DNA of 64,000 nt. Source: Lentzea guizhouensis (GTDB lineage Bacteria; Actinomycetota; Actinomycetes; Mycobacteriales; Pseudonocardiaceae). The notes under the pieces are model-generated. The model was not told the origin of the DNA, ran no database searches, and saw only the letters and a list, made by a program, of their open reading frames with translations. The DNA lies in contig NZ_CP016793.1 in the NCBI RefSeq assembly GCF_001701025.1, forward strand, positions 8,928,001 through 8,992,000, in the 5' to 3' direction. The position numbers were made by a program, and so were the translations under genes. Positions 1-8,231 of the stretch are shown here, piece by piece; the first letter of the stretch is position 1, and each line of letters opens with the position of its first letter.

Positions 1-1
1 G

Positions 2-502
2 GGCGCCACCGGCATGGTGGTCCTGCGCAACGCCCTGCGCGGCCTCGCCGCCACCGGCGCGGGACCGGCACAACTGCTGACGTGGCTGAACCTCGTCGCC
101 CACCATCTCAGCGACAACATCGTCGCCACCGCCATCTGCGGCCTCTACGACCCTCACACCAGGGTGCTGCGCTGGGCCAGGGCGGGCCACCTGCCACCGT
201 TGCTGATCAGGAACGGCACCGCCGAGTTCCTGCCCATGCTCCGCGGCGTGCTGCTCGGCGCACTCGCCGAGGCGACCTACGAGGAGGGCGAGGTGCAGCT
301 GGAACTGGGCGACACCCTGCTCCTCTACACCGACGGCCTGGTCGAGCGCCGGGACGTGCCGCTCGACGAGTGCCTGGAGCACCTGCGGAGCGAGGTGCGG
401 CGGCCGTGGCCGAACCTGGACGAGCTGCTGGACCACCTGCTCGACTCCAGCGAGTCGAACACGGACGACGACACGTGCGTGGTGGGCGTGGAGCTCGCCT
501 GA
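2..502 (+). CDS. SpoIIE-family PP2C phosphatase, 5'-truncated by window edge
   Basis: C-terminal part of a PP2C-type (SpoIIE family) serine/threonine phosphatase. The frame is open through the left edge, so the N-terminus lies outside the window. Enzymes of this family dephosphorylate STAS anti-anti-sigma factors in partner-switching stress circuits. Seen: RAGHLPPLL (variant of the NAGHPPP segment), LLLYTDGLVERR containing the TDGLxE metal-binding motif, and DDDTCVV near the end, which carries the last metal-binding aspartate. About 165 residues of a roughly 200-residue catalytic domain are present, so sensor domains such as GAF or PAS may precede it. A second enzyme of the family lies at 31508-32958, and candidate STAS substrates lie at 39257-39658 and 58721-59173. 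Bases 503-731 hold no gene. Confidence 0.85.
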   Translation, partial: GATGMVVLRNALRGLAATGAGPAQLLTWLNLVAHHLSDNIVATAICGLYDPHTRVLRWARAGHLPPLLIRNGTAEFLPMLRGVLLGALAEATYEEGEVQLELGDTLLLYTDGLVERRDVPLDECLEHLRSEVRRPWPNLDELLDHLLDSSESNTDDDTCVVGVELA

Positions 503-583
503 CCACCGGCCGACGACCTGGGTCACACCTCTCCCGTTGTGCGGCCCGGCCGAACTCCCCATACGGTCGGAGGAAGCGCATGA

Positions 584-612
584 ATCGGCACCGGTGACCC
601 ACCGGTGCCGAT
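584..612. terminator. Perfect 12-bp-stem hairpin between SpoIIE gene and carotenoid operon
   Basis: Arms ATCGGCACCGGT (584-595) and ACCGGTGCCGAT (601-612) are perfectly complementary around a 5-nt loop. No T-run follows. It may terminate transcription of the upstream phosphatase gene, or attenuate transcription into the carotenoid operon that starts 120 bp further on. A five-codon frame MNRHR (ATG at 580, preceded by GGAGGAAGCGC) has its stop codon inside the left arm. Confidence 0.5.
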
Positions 613-731
613 CTCGTCGCCCCAGGAGCGAACCCGCCGCGCACCGGCCGCGACGCCACCCAGGCCGTCGCAGGCCCGAGTGCGCGCGGGTGCCGGCAGT
701 TCGACGGCCGCGGGCCGGAACGGGAGTGTTC

Positions 732-2249
732 ATGAAGGACCGCAAGGCGGTGCGGATCCCCGCGCCCGCCGGACGTTCCCAGTTCACCGGTGACGTGCCG
801 GTCGTCGCTGTCGTGGGTGGCGGCATCGCGGGTCTCGCGGCGGCCACCCTGCTCGCCGAACGCGGGGCGCGGGTCGTGCTGTACGAGCGCGAGAGCTACC
901 TGGGCGGCAGGGTCGGCGGGTGGCGCACGGAGCTCGCCGACGGCAGCGAAGTGACGATGACGCGCGGGTTCCACGCGTTCTTCCGGCAGTACTACAACCT
1001 GCGTTCGCTGCTGCGGCGGATCGACCCGGACGGCCGGGCGCTCACGCCGATGCCCGACTACCCGTTGTGGCACGCGCGGGGCGACCGCGACTCGTTCGCC
1101 GGGATGCCGACGACCGCGCCGTGGAACGTGCTGGCGTTCCTGCGGCGCAGCCCCACGTTCCGCTGGCGCGACCTGCCGGACATCAACCCCGAGGCGGCGC
1201 TGAAGCTGCTGGACGTGTCGGTTCCCGGGGTCTACGACGAGCTCGACGGCATCGACGCCGCCGAGTACCTGGAGCGGGTGCGGTTCCCGGAGGCGGCGCA
1301 CGCGCTCGCGTTCGAGGTGTTCTCGCGCAGCTTCTTCGCGCACCCGCGGGACATGTCGGCCGCGGAGCTCGCCGTCATGTTCCACATCTACTTCCTCGGC
1401 TCGAACGAGGGGCTGCTGTTCGACGTCGCGGCCGACCCGTTCCCGCACGGGCTGTGGGACCCGCTCGGCCAGCGCCTCCTCGAGCTGGGCGCCGACGTGC
1501 GCACCGGTGTGGGCGTCGAGTCGGTGAAACGGGGTGGGACCAAGCGTTTCACCGTCACCACCGGGGACGGTGTGGTGGACGCCGACGCCGTGGTGCTCGC
1601 CGCCGACGTCAACGGGCTGCGCGCCGTCGTCGAGTCCTCACCGGACCTCGGCGACGCGGACTGGCGGGCGCGCGTCACCGGGTTGCGGACCGCGCCGCCG
1701 TTCCTGGTGTCGCGGTACTGGCTCGACCGGCCGGTCGACCGGCCCGGGTTCATCGGCACCAGCGGCTACGACCTGCTCGACAACGTCAGCGTGCTCGACG
1801 GCTACGAGCACGAGGCACGCGCCTGGGCGGCGCGCTCCGGTGGTTCGGTGGTGGAGCTGCACGGGTACGCCATCCCGTCCGATGTGGACGAAGCGGAGGC
1901 GAAGCGGCGGCTCTGGGACCAGCTGACCGAGGTCTACCCCGAGACGAAGGGCGCGAAGGTCGTCGACGAGCGGCACGAGTGGCGGGCCGACTGCCCGTTG
2001 TTCCCCGCCGGTGGTTACGACAGCAGGCCGCGGGTGCGCACGCCGGACGACTTCCTCGTGCTGGCGGGTGATCTGGTGCGGATCGACCTGCCGGTGGCGT
2101 TGATGGAACGGGCGGCCACGACCGGGTTCGCGGCGGCCAACCAGCTGCTGAGCCGGTGGGGCGTGACGGGAACGGATCTCTGGACGGTTCCCGTCGAAGG
2201 TCGTGTGCCACTGCTGCGTGCGGCCGCGCGCCGGCGGAGGTCGGCGTGA
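732..2249 (+). CDS. CrtU/CruE-like FAD-dependent carotenoid ring desaturase/aromatase
   Basis: FAD-dependent amine-oxidase-fold enzyme (505 aa), closest in length and motifs to CrtU/CruE enzymes that turn carotenoid beta-ionone rings into aromatic rings. Seen: dinucleotide-binding GGGIAGLAAATLLAERGA near residue 32, YERESYLGGRVG just after it, and a C-terminal FAD contact AGDLVRIDLPVALMERA. I chose ATG 732 because GGGAG lies 6 nt upstream; the in-frame extension back to 537 does not look coding. It is the first gene of a four-gene carotenoid operon; its TGA overlaps the GTG of the CruF-like gene (GTGA, 2246-2249), which implies translational coupling. Superfamily membership is sure. The exact reaction (aromatisation versus another desaturation) is inferred from context, since no lycopene cyclase or phytoene synthase gene is in the window. 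Confidence 0.8.
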   Translation: MKDRKAVRIPAPAGRSQFTGDVPVVAVVGGGIAGLAAATLLAERGARVVLYERESYLGGRVGGWRTELADGSEVTMTRGFHAFFRQYYNLRSLLRRIDPDGRALTPMPDYPLWHARGDRDSFAGMPTTAPWNVLAFLRRSPTFRWRDLPDINPEAALKLLDVSVPGVYDELDGIDAAEYLERVRFPEAAHALAFEVFSRSFFAHPRDMSAAELAVMFHIYFLGSNEGLLFDVAADPFPHGLWDPLGQRLLELGADVRTGVGVESVKRGGTKRFTVTTGDGVVDADAVVLAADVNGLRAVVESSPDLGDADWRARVTGLRTAPPFLVSRYWLDRPVDRPGFIGTSGYDLLDNVSVLDGYEHEARAWAARSGGSVVELHGYAIPSDVDEAEAKRRLWDQLTEVYPETKGAKVVDERHEWRADCPLFPAGGYDSRPRVRTPDDFLVLAGDLVRIDLPVALMERAATTGFAAANQLLSRWGVTGTDLWTVPVEGRVPLLRAAARRRRSA

Positions 2250-3055
2250 ACGTCGAAGTGGGGCCTGTCGCGGTGCGCAGACCTGCCCGCGTGCTGCCCG
2301 CCGTGGCGTGGATCTGCGGTGCGCTCGTCGTGCTGGCGCAGATCGTGTACTCCATGACCGAACCGCAGGACCGGCTGTTCACGACGGTCTCGTCGGTGGT
2401 CGCGTTCGCGGTGGCGTCGGTGTGCGACGCCCTGGCCCGGTTCGGGCCGCGTGCGGCGGTGCTGCTGGTGGTCACCGCCGGTGGCGGCGGTCTGCTGGCC
2501 GAGACCATCGGTGTGCACACGGGCTTTCCGTTCGGGGACTACCGCTACACGGGGTCGCTCGGCCTGGACGTCCTGGGCGTCCCGGTGGTCGTGGCACTGG
2601 CGTGGGTGATGATGTGCTGGCCCGCGTTGCTCGTCGGCCGGTCGCTCGCGCGCGGTCCGGGGTGGACGGTCGTCGCCGTCGGCGCGTGGGCCCTGGCGGC
2701 GTGGGACGTGTTCCTCGATCCGCAGATGGTCGACGCGGGCCATTGGGCGTGGGCGGACCCGAGCCCGGCGCTGCCCGGCGTGGAGGGTGTGCCGCTCACG
2801 AACTACGCCGGTTGGCTGCTGGTCGCGACGCTGATGATCGCCACCCTGCACCGGACCGTCGGTACGCCCCGCGTTTCGAGAGAGCTCGACCTGCGCGCCG
2901 GACCGGCTCCCGTGCTGTACCTGTGGACCTACGGCTCGTCGGTGTGGGCGCACGCGGCGTTCTTCGGCCGGCCCTGGGTCTCCGCGGTGGCCGGCGTGCT
3001 CATGGGCCTGGTGGCGGTGCCGTTCGCGGTCGCGCTGTGGCGGGCACATCGGTGA
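2246..3055 (+). CDS. cruF: CruF-like carotenoid 1',2'-hydratase (DUF422 membrane protein)
   Basis: Integral membrane protein (269 aa) of the CruF/bisanhydrobacterioruberin hydratase family, which adds water to the psi end of carotenoids to give a tertiary hydroxyl group. Seen: about seven hydrophobic segments and the family signatures AETIGVHTGFPFGDYRYTG near residues 89-107, WDVFLDPQMV, and the motif GHWAWADP. The start is GTG 2246, which shares four bases with the upstream stop codon. Its own TGA overlaps the GTG of the next gene in the same way (3052-3055). Directly followed by a CruG-like glycosyltransferase; this CruF-CruG order is known from cyanobacterial myxol-glycoside synthesis, where CruF makes the hydroxyl that CruG glycosylates. 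The substrate here cannot be read from sequence. Confidence 0.85.
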   Translation: MNVEVGPVAVRRPARVLPAVAWICGALVVLAQIVYSMTEPQDRLFTTVSSVVAFAVASVCDALARFGPRAAVLLVVTAGGGGLLAETIGVHTGFPFGDYRYTGSLGLDVLGVPVVVALAWVMMCWPALLVGRSLARGPGWTVVAVGAWALAAWDVFLDPQMVDAGHWAWADPSPALPGVEGVPLTNYAGWLLVATLMIATLHRTVGTPRVSRELDLRAGPAPVLYLWTYGSSVWAHAAFFGRPWVSAVAGVLMGLVAVPFAVALWRAHR

Positions 3056-4170
3056 GGCGGTTCCTGCGTGCGGCGGTGCGCGGTGCCGCCGTCGGTTCGG
3101 CCGTGGCCGCGGCCCACGCCCTGGTGAACGCGCGGCTGATGCGGGTGCCACCGGCTGATCCGCCCCGGTGCCAGGAGAAGGTGTCGGTCCTGGTGCCCGC
3201 GCGGAACGAGGCGCACCGGATCGCGGCAACAATCAGGTCGCTGCGCAACCAGGTCGGCGTGCCCGAGCTGGAGGTCGTCGTCCTCGACGACGGGTCGTCC
3301 GACGGCACCGCCGGCGAGGTGCGCCGGGTCGCCGGCGACGACGAGCGGGTCCGCGTCGTCACGGGCGGCGAGCTCCCGGCCGGGTGGCTGGGCAAGCCGC
3401 ACGCCTGCGCCCAGCTGGCCGACCTGGCGCAGGGCGGTGTGCTGGTGTTCGTCGACGCGGACGTCGTGCTGGTGCCGCATGCGATCGCGTCGGCCGTGGC
3501 GTTGTTGCGGGAGAACGACCTCGACGTGGTGTCGCCGTTCCCGCGCCAGCTCGCCGACGGCGCCGGGGCCCGGCTGGTCCAGCCGTTGCTGCAGTGGTCG
3601 TGGCTGGTCTTCCTGCCGTTGCGCCTGGCCGAGCGCTCGCCCCGGCCGTCGCTGGCCGCGGCGAACGGGCAGTTCCTGGTCGTCGACGCCACCGCCTACC
3701 ACCGCAGCGGCGGGTTCGCCGGCATCGCCACCGCCGTGCTCGACGACATCGCGCTCCTGCGTGCCGTCAAACGCAGCGGCGGCCGGGGTGTGGTCGTCGA
3801 CGGCAGCACGGTGGCGGCCTGCCGGATGTACGAGGACTGGGCGGAGGTCCGGGACGGCTACGAGAAGTCGCTGTGGTCGGCCACCGGCAGTCCGGTGGCG
3901 GCGGCGGTGCTGTCGGTCGTGCTCGCCTGGCTGTACGTCCTGCCACCGGTCGCCGCGCTCGCCGGGTCGCGCGCCGGTGCCGCCGGGTATGCCGCGGGAG
4001 TGCTCACCAGGGTCGTGACCGCGCGCGCCACCGGTGGCCGGGTGTGGCCGGACGCCCTCGCCCACCCCGTGTCGGTGGGTGTCCTGCTGACGCTCGTCGC
4101 CCGGTCGTGGCGCGCCCGGCGGGCAGGGGTGTTGCGGTGGAAAGACCGATCGTTGCGGGAGAGCAGCTGA
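3052..4170 (+). CDS. cruG: CruG-like family 2 glycosyltransferase (carotenoid glycosylation)
   Basis: GT-A fold, family 2 glycosyltransferase (372 aa) with membrane segments. Predicted to move a sugar from a nucleotide donor onto a hydroxylated carotenoid made by the preceding enzyme. Seen: SVLVPARNEAHRI near residue 45, DDGSSDGT, the metal-binding FVDADVVL (DxD-type), LDDIALLRAVK (catalytic acidic segment), and a C-terminal hydrophobic pair of helices. The start GTG 3052 overlaps the CruF stop. The stop is one base before the GTG of the CrtI-like gene. The pairing with CruF supports a carotenoid acceptor; sequence alone would only say polyprenol/carotenoid-type GT2. Confidence 0.8.
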   Translation: MRRFLRAAVRGAAVGSAVAAAHALVNARLMRVPPADPPRCQEKVSVLVPARNEAHRIAATIRSLRNQVGVPELEVVVLDDGSSDGTAGEVRRVAGDDERVRVVTGGELPAGWLGKPHACAQLADLAQGGVLVFVDADVVLVPHAIASAVALLRENDLDVVSPFPRQLADGAGARLVQPLLQWSWLVFLPLRLAERSPRPSLAAANGQFLVVDATAYHRSGGFAGIATAVLDDIALLRAVKRSGGRGVVVDGSTVAACRMYEDWAEVRDGYEKSLWSATGSPVAAAVLSVVLAWLYVLPPVAALAGSRAGAAGYAAGVLTRVVTARATGGRVWPDALAHPVSVGVLLTLVARSWRARRAGVLRWKDRSLRESS

Positions 4171-4171
4171 C

Positions 4172-5644
4172 GTGGCACGGGTAGCGGTGATCGGCGCCGG
4201 CATGGGCGGGCTGGCCGCGGCGGCGCGACTGGCGAAGAACGGGCACGACGTCACCGTGTACGAGCAGGCCTCCGGTCCCGGTGGCAAGCTCGGCACCTTG
4301 CAGCGCGACGGGTTCACGTTCGACACCGGGCCGTCGTTGCTGACGCTGCCCCACGTCTACCGCGACCTCTTCGCGGTCACCGGTGCACCGCTGGACGACC
4401 TCGTGGAGATCGTCCCGGTGGAACCGACCTGCCGCTACCGCTTCCCGGACGGCTCCGAGCTCGACATGCCGCACGCCGAGGAGCACGTCGAGGCGGCGCT
4501 GACCGACGCGTTCGGTCCTGAGGCGGCACAGCAGTGGCGGGCGGTGCTCACCGACGCCGAACGGTTGTGGGACCTCGTCGGCGAACCGGTGCTGCAGAAC
4601 CCGCTCAACGGCGTCCGCGATCTGCTGCGCCGGTCGGCGAGCGTGCGGGACCTGATGGCGATCGCGCCGTGGCGCACGTTGCGCGGGGTGGGCGAACGGC
4701 GGCTGACCGACCCGCGGCTGCGCATGCTGCTCGACCGCTACGCCACCTACAGCGGCTCCGACCCGCGCCGCACGCCCGCGTTGATGACGGTCGTGCCGTT
4801 CGTCGAGCAGCGGTTCGGCGGCTGGTACGTGCGCGGCGGGCTGCGCCGGCTCGGCGACGCCCTGCACGGCCGGTGCGTCGACCTCGGTGTGCGTTTCCGC
4901 TTCAGCGCAACGGTCACCGCGATCGAGTCCGGCAGCGGCGGGGTCACCGGTGTGCGCCTGCAGGACGGCGAACGGCGCCCCGCCGACGTGGTCGTGTCCG
5001 ATGTGGACGCCGAGCAGCTGTACGGGGACCTGGTCACCGACCGGCGCTCGCACCGTCCACACCGGATGCTGCGCAAGACCCAGCCGTCGCTGTCCGGGTT
5101 CGTGCTCCTGCTGGCGCTGCGCGGGAAGACCCCGGACCCCGCCCACCACCGCGTGCTCTTCCCCGCCGACTACGACGACGAGTTCGACTCTATCTTCGGC
5201 CGGCACCCCCGGCCGGTGCCGGACCCGACGGTCTACGTGTGCGCACCGGACGACCCCGCCGTCGCACCCGAGGGTGACGAGGCGTGGTTCGTGCTGGTCA
5301 ACGCCGCACGGCAGGGCGACGTCGACTGGACAGCGCCGGAACTCGCCGACTCCTACGCCGACCGCGTCCTGCGGGTCATGGCCGAGCGCGGCGTGGACGT
5401 CCGCGACCGGGTGCGCTGGCGGGAGATCCGCACACCGGCCGACTGGGCCCGCGACACCGGCTCGGTCGGCGGGTCGATCTACGGTTCGTCGTCCAACGGC
5501 CCGCGCGCGGCGCTGCTCCGGCCCGCCAACCGCTCTCCCCTGCCCGGCCTGTTCCTCGTCGGCGGCTCGGCCCACCCCGGCGGCGGGCTGCCGCTCGTGG
5601 CGATGTCAGCGCAGATCGTCGCCCGCCTGGTCGGTCCGGCCTGA
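4172..5644 (+). CDS. CrtI-family phytoene desaturase-like oxidoreductase
   Basis: FAD-dependent carotenoid desaturase of the CrtI family (490 aa). Seen: N-terminal Rossmann motif GAGMGGLAAAARLAKNGHDV, YEQASGPGGKLGT, the substrate-side signature FDTGPSLLTLP, and the C-terminal FAD motif GGSAHPGGGLPLVAMSAQ. Members perform phytoene desaturation (CrtI) or 3',4'-desaturation (CrtD). As the last gene of an operon with CruF and CruG, a late desaturation of a hydroxylated carotenoid is at least as likely as phytoene desaturation; this is inference. Start GTG 4172 lies one base after the upstream TGA. The 3' end overlaps the convergent phosphatidyltransferase gene by about 39 bp. Confidence 0.85.
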   Translation: MARVAVIGAGMGGLAAAARLAKNGHDVTVYEQASGPGGKLGTLQRDGFTFDTGPSLLTLPHVYRDLFAVTGAPLDDLVEIVPVEPTCRYRFPDGSELDMPHAEEHVEAALTDAFGPEAAQQWRAVLTDAERLWDLVGEPVLQNPLNGVRDLLRRSASVRDLMAIAPWRTLRGVGERRLTDPRLRMLLDRYATYSGSDPRRTPALMTVVPFVEQRFGGWYVRGGLRRLGDALHGRCVDLGVRFRFSATVTAIESGSGGVTGVRLQDGERRPADVVVSDVDAEQLYGDLVTDRRSHRPHRMLRKTQPSLSGFVLLLALRGKTPDPAHHRVLFPADYDDEFDSIFGRHPRPVPDPTVYVCAPDDPAVAPEGDEAWFVLVNAARQGDVDWTAPELADSYADRVLRVMAERGVDVRDRVRWREIRTPADWARDTGSVGGSIYGSSSNGPRAALLRPANRSPLPGLFLVGGSAHPGGGLPLVAMSAQIVARLVGPA

Positions 5645-6326
5645 CCCGAACGGCCCCGTCCACGGCCGCCCGTCGAGCTCCCGGTGGATCCCGGCGGCCA
5701 GCTGGCCGAACCCGACCACGGCACACCCCGCCCACACCAGAGCCGACACGGCGGCCCAGCCCCACCCGAGGACCGGCGTGCCGCCGGGCGCGAAACCCGT
5801 TCCCGCACAGGCGATCGCGACCACGATCACCCTGATCGGCCGTTCCGCCACCGTGATCGCACCGGCCGACGTCATCCCGACGGCCTGCGCCTTCGCCCGC
5901 GCGTACTCGTGCAGCAGCACCGACCCGCCGATGGCCGCGCACCACCACGGTTCGGCGCCGAGCACGAGAAGGACCAGCACCAGCAACAGGTCCGCGAGCC
6001 GGTCGGCGACCGCGTCCACCACCGCGCCCAACGGCCGCACCCGCCCGGTGCGCAGGGCGACGGCACCGTCCAGCCCGTCCAGCACTCCGCTCGCCACGAC
6101 CAGCAGCAGCGCCAGCAACGCCCACCACCCGCGCGGCCGCGGCGGCGACCGCCCCGGCGGCCACCAGCACCCCGGCCAGCGACAGCAGGTCGGGGTGGAC
6201 GCGGTCGAACGGGCGGGCCAGCGCGTGCACGAACCGCAGCCAGCCGACGACGAGCCGGCTCTGCGACACGTCCTCACCGTGCAGCTGGGACCAACCAGCG
6301 ACTGGGTTCGCGTTGTCACCGGTCAT
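5606..6326 (-). pseudogene. CDP-alcohol phosphatidyltransferase, split by one frameshift
   Basis: Membrane CDP-alcohol phosphatidyltransferase, a family that joins a CDP-activated lipid to an alcohol such as glycerol-phosphate or inositol-phosphate. The N-terminal part (from ATG 6326: MTGDNANPV, then an amphipathic stretch ending AGVLVAAGAVAAAAAR) is in one frame. The rest, beginning WWALLALLLVVASG and carrying the signature DGLDGAVA...GAVVDAVADRLAD (the DGxxAR-type metal site, with Ala-Val replacing Ala-Arg), is in the next frame. The switch needs one extra base (or two missing) at about 6120-6145 in a G+C-rich run. Four to five hydrophobic segments remain. It is either a real frameshift mutation or a sequence error. 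Divergent from the YihY-type gene (55 bp gap). Confidence 0.6.
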
Positions 6327-6345
6327 GGCACCACCGTAGGCCGAT

Positions 6346-6371
6346 GGGTGACCGCGCGCAGGTTCGGGTAC
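6346..6371 (+). promoter_or_regulatory. Possible SigB-type promoter (weak match)
   Basis: GGGTAC at 6366-6371 stands 10 bases before the ATG at 6382, with GGGT (fits GNNT) 16 nt upstream at 6346-6349. It fits the Streptomyces SigB consensus GNNT-N14-16-GGGTAY only in outline and would give a very short leader. Confidence 0.3.
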
Positions 6372-6381
6372 TTCTGCGATC

Positions 6382-7188
6382 ATGCATGTACTCCGCGCGG
6401 TGGCAGCGGCTACGTCGAGCGCGCTGCGCGGCAAGGACCTCCTGCTGTGGGCCGCCGGGCTGACGTTCTTCTCCGCACTGGGCCTGGTCCCGTTGCTGCT
6501 GCTCGCGTTGCGCGGGGTGGCGGTGCTGTTCGGCCCGCAGCTCGTGACCGACGGCGCCCGGACGCTCGGCGGGTCCCTGCCGAGCGCGCACGACCCCACC
6601 GCCGCGCTCGTCCAGCTCGCCGAGGCGGCGACGACCACGTCCTGGCCGCTGATGGCCGCGGCACTGTTCCCCGCGACGCTCTACGGCGAGGGCCTGCGCC
6701 GAGGCCTGGTGCAGGCGGCCGGTGAACGGGTGACCAGGTGGACCGGCTGGGCCGGCCGGATCGCGTTCCTGCCGGTGCTCCTGCTGGCGCCGCTGCTGGT
6801 CGCGCTCCCGCTGTCGTTCGCCTCGACCGTGGGCTCGCTGTACGAGGGCGGCGGCTGGTCCACGGTGCTCGGCGTCGTGCTGTCGTTCCACCTCGACATG
6901 GTCCCGATCTGCGTGACCGTCGCCCTGGTATTCGCCTTCGTCGGGCCCGTCGCACTCCCGGTGCGCACCCTCCTGGCGGCCGGCGTGGGCGTCGGCGCGG
7001 TGCTCACGGGCTTCCTGCACGGTTTCGTGCTGTTCCTGGCGATCCCGGTGGACTGGGCGATCCCCTACGGAGGCCTGGCGGGACCGGGGGCGGTGGCCGC
7101 GCTCGGGCTGTGGCTGTTCCTGCTGCACGGCCTGCTGCTGTTCGGCTACCGGATCACGCTCAGCACACACGACGTGCTGAACACATAG
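6382..7188 (+). CDS. YihY/BrkB-family inner membrane protein
   Basis: Integral membrane protein of 268 aa from the YihY/virulence factor BrkB family (once misnamed ribonuclease BN). Function in actinomycetes is not established. Seen: a first hydrophobic segment with LTFFSALGLVPLLLLALRG, typical of the family start, then five further hydrophobic stretches and short charged loops such as GEGLRRGLVQAAGERVTRWTG. The C-terminal helix ends at YRITLSTHDVLNT without the long acidic tail found in some members. The gene stands alone, divergent from the phosphatidyltransferase gene and followed by an SRPBCC gene with its own SigB-type promoter. Confidence 0.75.
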   Translation: MHVLRAVAAATSSALRGKDLLLWAAGLTFFSALGLVPLLLLALRGVAVLFGPQLVTDGARTLGGSLPSAHDPTAALVQLAEAATTTSWPLMAAALFPATLYGEGLRRGLVQAAGERVTRWTGWAGRIAFLPVLLLAPLLVALPLSFASTVGSLYEGGGWSTVLGVVLSFHLDMVPICVTVALVFAFVGPVALPVRTLLAAGVGVGAVLTGFLHGFVLFLAIPVDWAIPYGGLAGPGAVAALGLWLFLLHGLLLFGYRITLSTHDVLNT

Positions 7189-7195
7189 CTGCATC

Positions 7196-7220
7196 GTTTC
7201 TGCGTCGATTTTCGGGGTAC
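7196..7220 (+). promoter_or_regulatory. SigB-type stress promoter
   Basis: GTTT (7196-7199), 15-nt spacer, GGGTAC (7215-7220). This matches the SigB consensus GNNT-N14-16-GGGTAY of Streptomyces and lies about 50 bp before the SRPBCC start. The 25-bp site is almost the same, spacer included, as the one at 20855-20879. Just downstream GAAGAGTCCTCTTC (7226-7239) is a perfect 6+6 palindrome. Confidence 0.65.
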
Positions 7221-7269
7221 TGCTGAAGAGTCCTCTTCGTTCCGCCAGCAGGTGAGGAGCCAGTCAGTC

Positions 7270-7758
7270 ATGAGCACGATCACCAAGTCCGTCGACGTCG
7301 AAGCCGACGTGACCAGCGTCTACAACCAGTGGACCCAGTTCGCCGAGTTCCCGAGGTTCATGGAAGGCGTCGAGCGGATCGACCAGACCGACGACACCCA
7401 CACCCACTGGGTCGTCAACATCGCGGGCGTGACCCGCGAGTTCGACGCCACCATCACCGAACAGCACCCGGACGAGCGCGTGGCCTGGCGCTCCGACGAG
7501 GGCCCCAACCACGCCGGCGTCGTGACGGTGCACCGCCTGGACGACGCCCACACCCGCGTAACGGTCCAGATGGACGTCGACCCGGACGGCTTCGTCGAGA
7601 ACGTCGCCGACAAGCTCGGCATCCTCGACCGCCGCGTCCAGGCCGACCTCGACCGGTTCAAGACGTTCATCGAGAAGCGCGGCGGCGCCGAGACGGGCGC
7701 CTGGCGCGGCGACGTCGAGCGCCCCGGCCAGTCCGACCCCGGCACGCTGGGCCTCTGA
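7270..7758 (+). CDS. SRPBCC (START-like) small ligand-binding protein
   Basis: Cytosolic protein of 162 aa with a START/Bet v1-like (SRPBCC, polyketide cyclase/dehydrase) fold, which forms a hydrophobic pocket; ligand and role unknown. Seen: the family opening TITKSVDVEADVTSVYNQWT, FPRFMEGVERI, a central beta-rich segment, and the C-terminal helix LGILDRRVQADLDRFKTFIE. A polar tail (RGGAETGAWRGDVERPGQSD) follows the domain. ATG 7270 follows GAGGAG by about 11 nt. The SigB-type promoter at 7196-7220 suggests stress induction. Paralogous fold at 49152-49634, but no close sequence similarity is seen. Confidence 0.8.
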   Translation: MSTITKSVDVEADVTSVYNQWTQFAEFPRFMEGVERIDQTDDTHTHWVVNIAGVTREFDATITEQHPDERVAWRSDEGPNHAGVVTVHRLDDAHTRVTVQMDVDPDGFVENVADKLGILDRRVQADLDRFKTFIEKRGGAETGAWRGDVERPGQSDPGTLGL

Positions 7759-7876
7759 CCTCGCCGCGGACGTGCCGCGGTGTCCGGGCGCAGGCGGGGT
7801 CTCACCCTCGTCGGCGCGGGACACCGCGGCACTTCTTCATGCGCACATCAGGGCCTGCGTGCACGTCACGCCGGGC

Positions 7877-8179
7877 CTACCCGCGAGGACGCGCCTGCTG
7901 CAGGCGTTCGAGGTCGGGGTTCAGGCACGGCACGACCTCGTTCTGCGAGAAGGCCGACACCGCGACGCTGTTCGCGTCGGTGTGGCACAGGTCGATGTCG
8001 CTGAGCACCCTGACGTTCTTCATGCTGACGACACTGATGTCGTAGCTGTGGTCGTACCGCGCAGTGAAGTCCTTCAGCTCGCGCACCAGATCGGCGTTCT
8101 CAGGCGCCGCGAACGCGGGCGTACCGATCATGAAGAAACCCACGCCGGTAGCGGCCGCGGTGGCGATCTTCTTCAACAT
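7877..8179 (-). CDS. Small secreted protein with two cysteines (paralogue 1)
   Basis: Secreted protein of 100 aa with a clear Sec signal peptide: MLKKIATAAATG, hydrophobic core, cleavage after TPAFA. The mature part has SDIDLCHTDANSVAVSAF and a second cysteine in PCLNPDLE. The neighbour at 8232-8462 has the same pattern (DI-x-x-C-x-x-D-x-N-x-x-AV, then N, C, NPD), so the two are tandem paralogues. ATG 8179 has GGAAGG 9 nt upstream. There is a faint resemblance to rodlin-type or other small surface proteins of actinomycetes (DINV/N/C pattern), too weak to assign. The function is unknown. The C-terminal LQQARPRG is an extension absent from the paralogue. Confidence 0.65.
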   Translation of the reverse strand: MLKKIATAAATGVGFFMIGTPAFAAPENADLVRELKDFTARYDHSYDISVVSMKNVRVLSDIDLCHTDANSVAVSAFSQNEVVPCLNPDLERLQQARPRG

Positions 8180-8231
8180 CGAGAACTACCTTCCGCAACT
8201 CCGGTCCTGTCCCAGGACACGCCGATCGAGG

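Noticed and set aside
2203..3051. Upstream extension of the CruG-like frame
   Set aside because: It lies over the CruF gene in another frame; the GTGA overlap at 3052 is a better start.
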